The notes: a model not told the origin generated them from the sequence alone. A DNA stretch of 5,841 nucleotides from Candidatus Hydrogenedentota bacterium (GCA_903922535.1 CAIXUF010000008.1:1-5841); one strand, 5' to 3'; positions 1 through 5,841 are shown, counted from the first letter of the stretch. Made by a program: numbers and translations.

Positions 1-144
1 CGCCACGAACTGGACCCCTTCATATACCTGCGGGACCTCTTCCTGCGCATCCCCACCCACCCCAGCACAGATATCCACCTGCTGCTTCCCGACCACAGGA
101 AGCGGGATATTCTCCCAACCCTCGACTTGCCGCCCCGTCCGTAG
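1..144 (+). CDS. IS66-family transposase, C-terminal end (partial)
   Basis: Reading frame 1 is open from the first base to the TAG at 142-144 and gives 47 residues. The 5' part of the gene lies outside the window. The peptide contains ELDPFIYLRDLF, then RIPTHP, then HLLLPDH. This matches the C-terminal domain of IS66-family DDE transposases, where a 'DPxxYLRDvLxRlPthp...ideLLP' pattern precedes the stop. The full-length protein (TnpC) catalyses cut-and-paste or copy movement of the IS and is normally about 500 residues. The tail after LLPDH, rich in Arg, Leu and Pro, is divergent. An IS66-like terminal repeat follows 30-50 bases after the stop, as expected for the right end of such an element. 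Whether the rest of the transposase is intact cannot be seen. Confidence 0.82.
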   Translation, partial: RHELDPFIYLRDLFLRIPTHPSTDIHLLLPDHRKRDILPTLDLPPRP

Positions 145-174
145 CGCACAGCGTACCCGAAGCCAGAATGCGCT

Positions 175-198
175 ATACGGCGTTCACCGGACGCTTAC
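175..198 (-). repeat. IS66 right terminal inverted repeat (IRR)
   Basis: On the minus strand, reading inwards from 198, the sequence is GTAAGCGTCCGGTGAACGCC. Both the start and the length fit IS66-family terminal repeats. The inner limit (about 175) is approximate because the matching left repeat is not in the window. Confidence 0.7.
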
Positions 199-443
199 CA
201 TAATCCCCCCCTGCGACCTTTCCCTGGCTCGTGAACGGAGCCCCTTGGGGCCGCTCGGGACGAGGCTTTGTCGAGCGCTTCAATGCAACGGGATCGCCCC
301 GGTTTTGGCAAGGCGGGTCGCAAATCGGGAACAGAGAAAGGGGAAAACCGGCGGACCGGTGTCTCCGGGGGGCTGGCGTGGGGGAAACGGGGCCGTTTTC
401 CCCGCTTTGATCAGGCCCGCCGCAAGTTTTTCAAAGTAGATTA
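199..443. other. Intergenic region without a recognisable gene
   Basis: No reading frame here resembles a known protein. The one ATG-initiated frame (245-439) has an Arg/Gly/Pro-rich translation typical of chance ORFs in GC-rich DNA, and no Shine-Dalgarno sequence was recognised. The region is rich in short inverted repeats: GCCCC-TT-GGGGC at 240-251; CGCTCG/CGAGCG at 252-257 and 272-277; CCGGTTTT/AAAACCGG at 299-306 and 344-351; and GGGGAAA/TTTCCCC at 381-387 and 397-403. The last hairpin is followed by GCTTTGA and could be a weak terminator that isolates the downstream promoter from IS transcription, but its T-tract is poor. Confidence 0.5.
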
Positions 444-472
444 TTGACACCGGGGCCGGAAACTGGCATTAT
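444..472 (+). promoter_or_regulatory. Predicted sigma-70-type promoter
   Basis: A perfect -35 hexamer TTGACA (444-449) is followed after 17 bp by CATTAT (467-472), which matches four of six bases of TATAAT. TATGCT at 470-475 is an alternative -10, but with a 20-bp spacer. An A/T-rich stretch (426-443) just upstream could serve as an UP-like element in this otherwise GC-rich sequence. Transcription would start near 479-483 and leave a leader of about 85 nt before the lipoprotein gene. No operator was recognised. Confidence 0.55.
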
Positions 473-550
473 GCTAGTGGCAGTATATTTATTGTGTGGA
501 GAGCCATGTTTCCATAGGGTCTCGACATACCGGCAGCACTGGGTTGGGAC

Positions 551-557
551 GAAGGAG
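551..557 (+). promoter_or_regulatory. Ribosome binding site of the lipoprotein gene
   Basis: GAAGGAG, a near-perfect Shine-Dalgarno sequence, lies 8 bases before the ATG at 566. This spacing is good, and it fixes the start codon together with the signal peptide that follows directly. Confidence 0.8.
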
Positions 558-565
558 TTTACCGA

Positions 566-3500
566 ATGCACCGTCCAAGGTTCATTATCGTGTTCGCGTT
601 CACGGCGATTGTGGCGTCACTGTTGTCGGGCTGTCCGTCGGGGGACGTGGGCATCACCCTGATTCCCTCGTCGACGTCGCTGGACTTCGGCGCGACCCAG
701 ACGAGCATGACGCTCAGTGTGAGCCGCAATGCCAGCTCGACACCGGTCAATCCGCTGGTCGTCACGACGAGCGCGGACTGGGTGGTTCCGGAGGAATGCC
801 TGAGTTCTGCGGCGAACTGCATGGTGAACAGCACCCTGTTTCCCGTGCGCATCCCCGTCACCATCCGGCGTGACGCGCTGGCGCTGGGCACCAACCGCGC
901 GAAGCTGTACCTGAACGCCGGTCCGGCGTCGCAAGTGGAGGTGGACATTGTCGCCGATGACCAGATTCAGGCCGATTTTGTCGCCGACCTGCGTTCCGTG
1001 GCGCTGGGGCGGCCGGTGGTGTTCCGTGATCTGAGTCTGACCGCAACCAGTCTTGGCGCGGTGTCGTCGTGGCAGTGGGATTTCGGCGACGGCAGCACGA
1101 GCACGGATCAGAACCCCACGCATCTGTACGCGGGCCCGGGCACCTATGATGTGTCGCTGACGGTCAAGGCGGGCAGCCAGCAGGAAACGCTGAAGCGCCC
1201 CGGTTATGTCAAGGTGGACAACCCGGAGGTGTCGGCTGACTTCAGCGCCTCGTCCACCAACATTCCAACCGACGGCGTGGTGACTTTCACGGACCTGTCC
1301 TCGTCCACGGCGACCCCGCTTACGGGCTGGAATTGGGATTTCGGCGACAACCTGACCAGCACCGACCGCAACCCCTACCATCAGTACAAAAATCCGGGGC
1401 TGTACACGGTCACCCTGACCGTCAGCACCCAGTTTGGCCAGGTTGCCAAGACCAAGGCGAACTACATCAGTGTCCGGGAAAAGATCGGGCCGACGGCCAA
1501 CTTCGCCCTGTCCGACGCGACTCCCTTCATCGACACGCCGATCCGGTTCACCGACCTGTCCGACCCGGGCACCTCGCCCATCACCAACTGGGTTTGGGAG
1601 TTCCGCGATCTGGTCATTGTGAACGATCAGAATCCCATCCACACCTACACAAAGGTGGGCAGGTACAACGTGAAGCTGACCGTGTTCACGGACCAGGGTG
1701 TCAGCTCCAAGTCCATGGCGATCACGGTTGACTACAAGCCGCCCACGGCGGCCTTTGCCGTCAGCAACGCGTTGCCGTCGGTGGGCGACCCCGTGCTGTT
1801 TACCGACCGTTCGCAGCCCGGTTCCAACACGATCATCTCCTGGGCGTGGGACTTCGGCGACAAGGGCGCCAGCACGGTCCAGAACCCGTCGCACACCTAC
1901 ACCAAAGCCGGCACGTACACGGTCTCGCTGACCGTTCGCAGCGCTGATCCGTCAAGCAACGTGGGCACCGTGGTGAAGGAGAACTTCATCACCGTGGTTC
2001 AACCGCCCAAGCCGGACTTTGTGTGGACGCCCCGTCTTGCGCTGACCGGCGCAACCATTGATTTCAGCGCCGGCGCCACCGTTGCCGGCACAGAGCGCAT
2101 CACCGCATACCAGTGGGACTTCGACGGCGATCCGACAACGACCAACGACATCAAAATGGGTCCGGCGGCCGTGTACAAATTCGCAAAGCCGGGCGTATAC
2201 AACGTCGCGCTCAAGGTCAGCACGGCGACACGCACCGTGACGGTGAAGAAGGCGGTGACGGTCGACCAGGCGCCGAACCCGGGTTTCAGCGCGACACCCA
2301 CCACCGGCATCACCGGCGATGCCATCCTGTTCACGCCGGTCCCGCAGGCGTCCGGGGCGCGGCCCATCACCGGCTACCTGTGGAGTTTTGGCGACGGCGC
2401 GACCAGCACGGAGCGCCGGCCCACCCACCGCTACACCGCGCAGGGCTCGTTCAAGGTGCGGCTGACCCTCTCGTTCAAGCACAGCGCCGCGCTTCCGACG
2501 GACGACGCCCTCACCGTCTTCGAGGAGAAGTCCGGCTACATCACGATTACCGCGCCCACGCCGCCGGCGGTGACTTTCAAGAGCAGCACGTCATGCCCCG
2601 TCCGGGCGGTGGCGGTTTCGCCGGACACCTTCAAGAATGAGGTGACCTTCAGCCTCAGCTCCTACAGCAGCCCGACCCGGCCGATTACCGAACTGAAGTG
2701 GAATTTCGGCGACGGTTCGCCCGTGGTCACGCAGACCGTAAAACTGTCCTCCGCCGCGGACCCCGCGCCGGACCCCGTTTCGCACGCCTTCACGTCGATT
2801 GGGGAGTTCCAGGTCACGCTGACGGCGACGGCCGGCGCGCTCGCCCCGGCGGACGGTGTGCGCAGCTTCACGCTGGACGCGCCACTGCCGGTGATTGCCG
2901 GTCAGCCGCTGGACGAGTATGTGCGCGCCGAGGACGGCGCCTACGAGTACAATCTTGTGAACACATTCCCGGTCAACTACGAGGACACGCCGGTGAAGAT
3001 TGCCGACGCCTATGTCATCCAGCTTACCTCGCAGGTGTGGCATGCGGCGGACGTTTACAGCCCGGCCGACGCCAAGTGGCGCCATTACCTTACCCTGGTC
3101 AATCCGGTGGAGCGCCTGACGGACACCGCCATGCTCTTTGTGGACGGGGGAAGCCATCCGGACTTCAACCAGATCCCCACCTCCGTTGACAGCTACATCG
3201 CCGTGCTTGCCGGACTCTCCGGTTCGCCCATCGCGCTGCTGCAAACGGTTCCGAGCGAGCCCATCATCTTCAATGACGAAGTGCGGGACACCCCCTCGGA
3301 AGGGCGCACCATTCTGCGCTCACGCAGTGAGGACGCGATCATCGCCTACACGTACAACAAGTACATGGAAAGCTTCACGAAGAACGCCGCCGACCCGGAC
3401 AACAACCCGTTGGACACCACATGGCCGCTGCTCTTCCCCATGGCCAAGGCGGCCGTGAAGGCGATGGACACCGTGCAGGCGGTCGCGTCCAATCCGGACA

Positions 3501-5665
3501 TGGGCCTCAACAAACCCATCACGGACTTTGTGGTGGCGGGCGCGTCGAAGCGGGGCTGGACCACCTGGATGACCGGCATCACCGACTGCCGTATCAAAGG
3601 CATCGCCCCGATCGTGATCGACGTGCTGAACATGGACAAGCAGATGGTCCACCACCGGTCGGCCTACGGCTACTGGGCGCCATCCATCTATGAGTACGCG
3701 CAGGAGCGGGTTTTCGACAAAATGCTGCCCGGCGCGTCGGCCGCGGATCGGGCCGCGGCGGCATCGCTGCTGTCGCTGGTTGATCCCTACCGCTACCTCA
3801 CCGTGGCCGGATACAACTCGGGCAAGCGGCTCGACATGCCCAAGTACCTGACCAACGGCACAGGCGACCAGTTCTTCCTGCCCGATTCGGCGCAGTGGTA
3901 CTTCAAGGATCTTCCAGGGTCCAAGTACACCAACTACATTCCGAACGGGGACCACGGTCTGATCGACTCGAACCAGCAGATTGACCCGGCCACCTCGGAC
4001 AATCCGGCGTCCGATCTGCTGGCATGGTTCATGGGCGTCACGCAGAACAAGGTGCAGCCGCAGTTCTCCTGGACGGTGCAGGGCGACGGGTCCATAAAGG
4101 TCACGGTGGATCCCGCGCGCAAGCCGAGGACGGTGAAGCTGTGGTACGCCACGTCGGTCGGCAAGCGCGATTTCCGCATACAGCGCGGGGCCGACGGGTC
4201 GCTGTACAATCCGGACGGTTCCCTGCGCGGGCCGCAGTGGCAGCCGCAGGTGCTGCTGCCGACGGTGTCCGGCGGAAACGTGTACCTTGCATCGCGTCCC
4301 GTGCCCGCAGAGGGGAACTATACGGGCTTCTTCGTTCAGTTGACCTACGCCAACACCGCCAAACTCCCGGCCATTGTCACCAACAACCCGAGCCTGGGGA
4401 TCACCGTGCCCGACCTGGTCTTCACCACCGAAGTCAAGATGCTTCCGCAGAACTCCGACGGCACCAACCTCTACCCAGCCTTCCCCGGCTACGTGGCCAA
4501 TGACACGATCACCGCCAGCGCCCCGGTGGCGTTCCCGGAGAGCAAGGCGCCGGTCGTCGTGCTCCATGGCGACGCCACGACGATGGGCACCGACTACGGC
4601 GAGCTGATGGCCAATGAGATCAGCGAGTTCATACCCAACTACATCAACAGCTACAAGGCGGCCTACGGCGTGACCGACGCGACGCTCAACGCCGAGTGGA
4701 CGGCGCAGACGCTCAGCGTGGACCGGCGCATCAAGGAGGAGATGGCCGGCATCCTGCTGGGCATGGAAAAGGTGCCGTCGGCCACGCCGATCAGCATAAC
4801 GCAGCTTCGCCAGGCGCACATGATCGCCCAGCGCGACAGCGATGCGCGCAACGGCACCGCGGGCGCGGGCAAGAACACCGGCACGGGCGCGGCCACGGCC
4901 GCATGGCGCGCGCGCACCTCGGGCGGGGAAACGCTCCACGCGGTGACCGTGAACGGCTCGGGACAGTTGTCCTGGCTCGTGGGCGGTGTGGCCAAGAGCC
5001 CGCAGGATTATGCGTGCATCGTGGTCTACATACCCGAGGCGGGCGTGCCGCACACCCTGCTGACCTTTGCCGGACTGAGCACCGGCCGGACAGGCATAAA
5101 CCTGGGCGGCATAAGCTGGAGCGACCAGATCGACACGTCCGTCGCCACATACAACACCGCGAACACGGGGCACAGTTTCCTTGCCCGCACCGTGCTTTAT
5201 GACGCGCTTAACCTTGACGAGGCGGTGGACCTGGTCAAGGCGACCCCGGTGGAACGGGCCAGTTACTTCGTTATTGCGGACGGACGCAACCACCTGCGCG
5301 GTGCCGTGGTTCATTCCATTCCCGGCCAGACCCCGGTGGCCGTCTACAACCAGTCAGGCACGTTCGATGCGGTCGCACCCAAGACGGCGGGCATGGTCTA
5401 CCAGACCAGCCCCACGCTCGGACTTGCCAGCTATCAGACGGCCATCCAGAGCTTCTGGGGCAGCTTCACCGAGAGCAACTTCACCCTGCTCGCCAACAGC
5501 CCCTCGGTGACCCTGCCCACGCCCACATCGGCGATTAACCAGTTGAATGCGGTCTACAACTGCAGCGAAACCGAGTTGCGCGTCAACTTCAGCTATGCGG
5601 TGGGACAGAGTATGGCATTCAACCAGCCCTATGCGGTGTTCGACATGCAGCAACTACTGCCGTAA
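566..5665 (+). CDS. Giant PKD-repeat lipoprotein with PqaA-type hydrolase and C45-like modules
   Basis: This is a 1699-residue exported lipoprotein. The start is chosen from the GAAGGAG site 8 bases upstream and from the signal peptide: basic N-terminus, hydrophobic core at residues 6-20, lipobox L-S-G-C with the lipidated Cys at 23. Pro at +2 gives no inner-membrane retention signal, so an outer-membrane or surface location is inferred. Domains in order: BACON-like beta-sandwich (about 29-131), seven PKD domains (135-771), PhoPQ-related/PqaA alpha/beta-hydrolase module (about 778-1295), C45/acyltransferase-like Ntn module (about 1328-1645) and an unassigned tail with one Cys (1666). PKD domains are beta-sandwich spacers common in surface hydrolases. 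The PqaA module has a nucleophile elbow GASKRGW (Ser994), TGDQFF (Asp1101) and DHG (His1130), so it may be an active esterase, amidase or peptidase. The C45 module lacks its expected Cys. The gene appears monocistronic, with its own promoter and terminator. Substrate and true biological role are unknown; an extracellular role in cleaving or binding acylated or peptide compounds is only inference. Confidence 0.93.
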   Translation: MHRPRFIIVFAFTAIVASLLSGCPSGDVGITLIPSSTSLDFGATQTSMTLSVSRNASSTPVNPLVVTTSADWVVPEECLSSAANCMVNSTLFPVRIPVTIRRDALALGTNRAKLYLNAGPASQVEVDIVADDQIQADFVADLRSVALGRPVVFRDLSLTATSLGAVSSWQWDFGDGSTSTDQNPTHLYAGPGTYDVSLTVKAGSQQETLKRPGYVKVDNPEVSADFSASSTNIPTDGVVTFTDLSSSTATPLTGWNWDFGDNLTSTDRNPYHQYKNPGLYTVTLTVSTQFGQVAKTKANYISVREKIGPTANFALSDATPFIDTPIRFTDLSDPGTSPITNWVWEFRDLVIVNDQNPIHTYTKVGRYNVKLTVFTDQGVSSKSMAITVDYKPPTAAFAVSNALPSVGDPVLFTDRSQPGSNTIISWAWDFGDKGASTVQNPSHTYTKAGTYTVSLTVRSADPSSNVGTVVKENFITVVQPPKPDFVWTPRLALTGATIDFSAGATVAGTERITAYQWDFDGDPTTTNDIKMGPAAVYKFAKPGVYNVALKVSTATRTVTVKKAVTVDQAPNPGFSATPTTGITGDAILFTPVPQASGARPITGYLWSFGDGATSTERRPTHRYTAQGSFKVRLTLSFKHSAALPTDDALTVFEEKSGYITITAPTPPAVTFKSSTSCPVRAVAVSPDTFKNEVTFSLSSYSSPTRPITELKWNFGDGSPVVTQTVKLSSAADPAPDPVSHAFTSIGEFQVTLTATAGALAPADGVRSFTLDAPLPVIAGQPLDEYVRAEDGAYEYNLVNTFPVNYEDTPVKIADAYVIQLTSQVWHAADVYSPADAKWRHYLTLVNPVERLTDTAMLFVDGGSHPDFNQIPTSVDSYIAVLAGLSGSPIALLQTVPSEPIIFNDEVRDTPSEGRTILRSRSEDAIIAYTYNKYMESFTKNAADPDNNPLDTTWPLLFPMAKAAVKAMDTVQAVASNPDMGLNKPITDFVVAGASKRGWTTWMTGITDCRIKGIAPIVIDVLNMDKQMVHHRSAYGYWAPSIYEYAQERVFDKMLPGASAADRAAAASLLSLVDPYRYLTVAGYNSGKRLDMPKYLTNGTGDQFFLPDSAQWYFKDLPGSKYTNYIPNGDHGLIDSNQQIDPATSDNPASDLLAWFMGVTQNKVQPQFSWTVQGDGSIKVTVDPARKPRTVKLWYATSVGKRDFRIQRGADGSLYNPDGSLRGPQWQPQVLLPTVSGGNVYLASRPVPAEGNYTGFFVQLTYANTAKLPAIVTNNPSLGITVPDLVFTTEVKMLPQNSDGTNLYPAFPGYVANDTITASAPVAFPESKAPVVVLHGDATTMGTDYGELMANEISEFIPNYINSYKAAYGVTDATLNAEWTAQTLSVDRRIKEEMAGILLGMEKVPSATPISITQLRQAHMIAQRDSDARNGTAGAGKNTGTGAATAAWRARTSGGETLHAVTVNGSGQLSWLVGGVAKSPQDYACIVVYIPEAGVPHTLLTFAGLSTGRTGINLGGISWSDQIDTSVATYNTANTGHSFLARTVLYDALNLDEAVDLVKATPVERASYFVIADGRNHLRGAVVHSIPGQTPVAVYNQSGTFDAVAPKTAGMVYQTSPTLGLASYQTAIQSFWGSFTESNFTLLANSPSVTLPTPTSAINQLNAVYNCSETELRVNFSYAVGQSMAFNQPYAVFDMQQLLP
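650..958 (+). other. BACON-like N-terminal beta-sandwich (residues ~29-131)
   Basis: After a very short linker behind Cys23, the protein reads SSTSLDFGATQTSMTLSVSR, then TTSADWV, a Cys78/Cys85 pair, then PVTIRRDALALGT and a strand-like VEVDIVAD ending. The order 'LdFG...sW...v.v..dtL..G...' resembles BACON and related Ig-like domains of secreted proteins, which often bind carbohydrate or mucin or act as spacers. The two Cys seven residues apart could form a disulfide outside the cytoplasm. The assignment rests on pattern only. Confidence 0.5.
968..2878 (+). repeat. Tandem array of seven PKD domains (residues ~135-771)
   Basis: Each unit is about 80-100 residues and carries the PKD core 'W-x-W-D-F-G-D-G...P-x-H-x-Y...G-x-Y-x-V-x-L-x-V'. 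Core tryptophan/WDFGD positions are: unit 1 WDFGDG at 171; unit 2 WDFGD at 257; unit 3 WEFRD at 344, which is degenerate; unit 4 WDFGD at 428; unit 5 WDFDGD at 517, which is altered; unit 6 WSFGDG at 606; unit 7 WNFGDG at 712, with a longer loop. PKD domains are rigid spacers or adhesion modules in extracellular proteins. The units differ clearly from each other, so this is an old array and not a recent amplification. Confidence 0.92.
2897..4450 (+). other. PhoPQ-related / PqaA alpha/beta-hydrolase module (residues ~778-1295)
   Basis: The module opens with PLDEYVRAEDGAYEYNLVNT and continues with LTSQVWHAADVY, HYLTLVNP and MLFVDGGSH. It then has the nucleophile elbow VVAGASKRGWTTW (Ser994), IAPIVIDVLNM (1013-1023), YGYWAPS, DPYRYL, YLTNGTGDQFFLPDS (Asp1101) and YIPNGDHGL (His1130). 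This is the characteristic block order of the PhoPQ-activated pathogenicity-related family, first named from Salmonella PqaA. All three triad residues appear to be present. The family ending FTTEV plus a short proline-containing stretch is seen at about 1286-1295. Compared with the usual 'DPYxYrdRLtmPK' there are a few extra residues around AGYNSGKRLDMPK. Natural substrates of the family are poorly defined. Confidence 0.88.
4547..5500 (+). other. C45/acyl-CoA:6-APA acyltransferase-like module without nucleophile (residues ~1328-1645)
   Basis: The module begins APVVVLHGDATTMGTDYGEL, which matches the 'p.v.l.G....mG..yGel' start of C45-type Ntn hydrolases. It continues with a helical region (EEMAGILLGM), VVYIPEAGVPHTLLTFAGL, TGRTGINLGGIS (conserved-type Asn1512), LARTVLYDALNLDEAVDL (Arg1541) and FVIADGRNHLRG. 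Active family members are autoprocessed at a Cys in a 'G-C-[ST]-[ST]-F-A-A-W' context, followed by 'H-G-R-N-x-D'. Here the aligned stretches are GAATAAW (1441-1447) and HAVTVN (1458-1463). The Cys, Arg and Asp are therefore replaced by Gly, Val and Asn. The module is probably a non-catalytic relative, or a divergent enzyme with a different nucleophile. Confidence 0.72.
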
Positions 5666-5681
5666 GACAAGCCTCCATTTT

Positions 5682-5715
5682 CGGGGCCGCAACGCCGGTG
5701 CGCGTTGCGGCCCCG
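5682..5715 (+). terminator. Rho-independent-type terminator of the lipoprotein gene
   Basis: A perfect 14-bp stem, 5682-5695 paired with 5702-5715 (core GGGGCCGCAACG / CGTTGCGGCCCC), encloses a 6-base loop CGGTGC. It starts 16 bases after the TAA stop. Only GCC-TTT follows before the group II intron begins at 5722, so the normal T-tract is short, possibly because the intron has interrupted it. Confidence 0.8.
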
Positions 5716-5721
5716 GCCTTT

Positions 5722-5841
5722 GTGTGCCAAGCATGGCGCGAATCTAAGGGGTGCAAGTCCCCTGCGAGCCCTGATGGTGGGAATCGCTAGCCAAGAGCAA
5801 GGGCGTCGCCGCGAGGCGGGGTCCGGAGGAAGCTGGAGGCA
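5722..5841 (+). mobile_element. Group II intron (class IIC-like), 5' part of domain I; continues beyond window
   Basis: The sequence from 5722 starts GTGTGCC, fitting the group II 5' consensus GUGYG. It forms the first small hairpin (GUGCC / GGCGC around AAGCAU) and then AGGGG-UGCAAGU-CCCCU (5747-5763). Further on come AGAGCAAGGGCGUC, a CGCC-GCGA-GGCG hairpin with a GNRA-type tetraloop (5807-5818), and GGAGGAAGCUGGAGGCA at the window end. From memory, the same order occurs in the Oceanobacillus iheyensis group IIC intron: GUGUGCC..GCAUGG, AGGGUGAGAGUCCC, CGCAAGGGUGUC, a GCGA-capped stem, GAAGGAAGCGGACGGCA. The ribozyme's other domains and any reverse transcriptase/maturase ORF lie past position 5841. 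The intron has the same orientation as the lipoprotein gene. Confidence 0.85.

Larger units (their letters stand above)
1..198 (+). mobile_element. Right end of an IS66-family insertion sequence
   Basis: This stretch combines the transposase C-terminus with a terminal sequence whose reverse complement begins GTAAGCGTCCGGTGAACG. GTAAGCG is the usual first heptamer of IS66-family inverted repeats, so the element most likely ends at position 198. IS66 elements duplicate 8 bp of target, which would make 199-206 (CATAATCC) the right copy of the duplication. The left end and left copy are outside the window, so the duplication cannot be verified here. Confidence 0.75.

Noticed and set aside
245..439. 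Small plus-strand ORF upstream of the promoter
   Set aside because: No recognised ribosome binding site, low-complexity Arg/Gly/Pro translation, and it overlaps several inverted repeats. No protein-like features.
444..873. Two overlapping plus-strand ORFs starting in the leader (444 and 496)
   Set aside because: Both overlap the -35/-10 region or run out of frame into the lipoprotein gene. Their translations lack any domain, and the only good ribosome binding site belongs to the start at 566.
617..1894. Minus-strand open frame of 425 codons
   Set aside because: It is antisense to the PKD array, rich in Arg and Gly, and has no recognisable motif. The same third-position GC bias explains it.
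968..2878. PKD array as a recent DNA-level tandem duplication
   Set aside because: The units share protein motifs but differ widely in nucleotide sequence, spacing and loop length, so no recent amplification is supported.
3320..5314. Long open frame (664 codons) on the minus strand
   Set aside because: It lies entirely antisense to the well-supported lipoprotein gene. Its Arg/His/Val/Gly-rich translation resembles no known domain, and it reflects the codon bias of GC-rich DNA.
5547..5747. Plus-strand ORF crossing the lipoprotein stop, terminator and intron start
   Set aside because: It reads through a terminator hairpin and a ribozyme boundary, and its Arg/Ser-rich sequence is a frame shadow of the lipoprotein gene.
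1..5841. CRISPR array, tRNA or rRNA
   Set aside because: No regularly spaced identical repeats and no cloverleaf or rRNA signature were seen on either strand.

Overview
This 5.8-kb, GC-rich bacterial window holds one very large complete gene between the remains of two mobile elements. The long Pro/Thr/Ser-rich PKD arrays, the lipoprotein export signal, the PqaA-type hydrolase and the IS66 and group II intron neighbours suggest an environmental Gram-negative-type bacterium. Large surface proteins of this kind are common in the Planctomycetota, Lentisphaerota and Hydrogenedentota, but the phylum is a guess from protein style, not something the sequence proves.

Layout: (1) positions 1-144 are the last 47 codons of an IS66-family transposase, and the right terminal inverted repeat of that IS ends at about 198 with GTAAGCG (read on the minus strand). 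(2) Positions 199-565 hold no convincing gene. They contain several inverted repeats, a good sigma-70-type promoter (TTGACA at 444, 17-bp spacer, CATTAT at 467), an untranslated leader of roughly 85 nt and a strong ribosome binding site. (3) Positions 566-5665 encode a 1699-residue lipoprotein. In order it has a lipoprotein signal peptide (Cys23), a BACON-like beta-sandwich, seven PKD domains, a PhoPQ-related/PqaA alpha/beta-hydrolase module with its Ser-Asp-His triad in place, and a C-terminal module resembling the peptidase C45 / acyl-CoA:6-aminopenicillanate acyltransferase (Ntn-hydrolase) family. (4) A 14-bp GC-rich terminator hairpin lies at 5682-5715. (5) Six bases past the hairpin, at 5722, a group II intron begins. 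It closely resembles the 5' part of group IIC introns and runs off the end of the window.

The points most worth attention are the fusion of two unrelated hydrolase folds on a PKD stalk, the loss of the expected Cys, Arg and Asp of the C45 active site, and the placement of the intron right behind a terminator, which is the known target preference of class IIC introns. The protein is probably anchored to a membrane by its lipid. The PKD array would act as a spacer that presents the hydrolase modules outside the cytoplasm. Its substrate cannot be read from the sequence.
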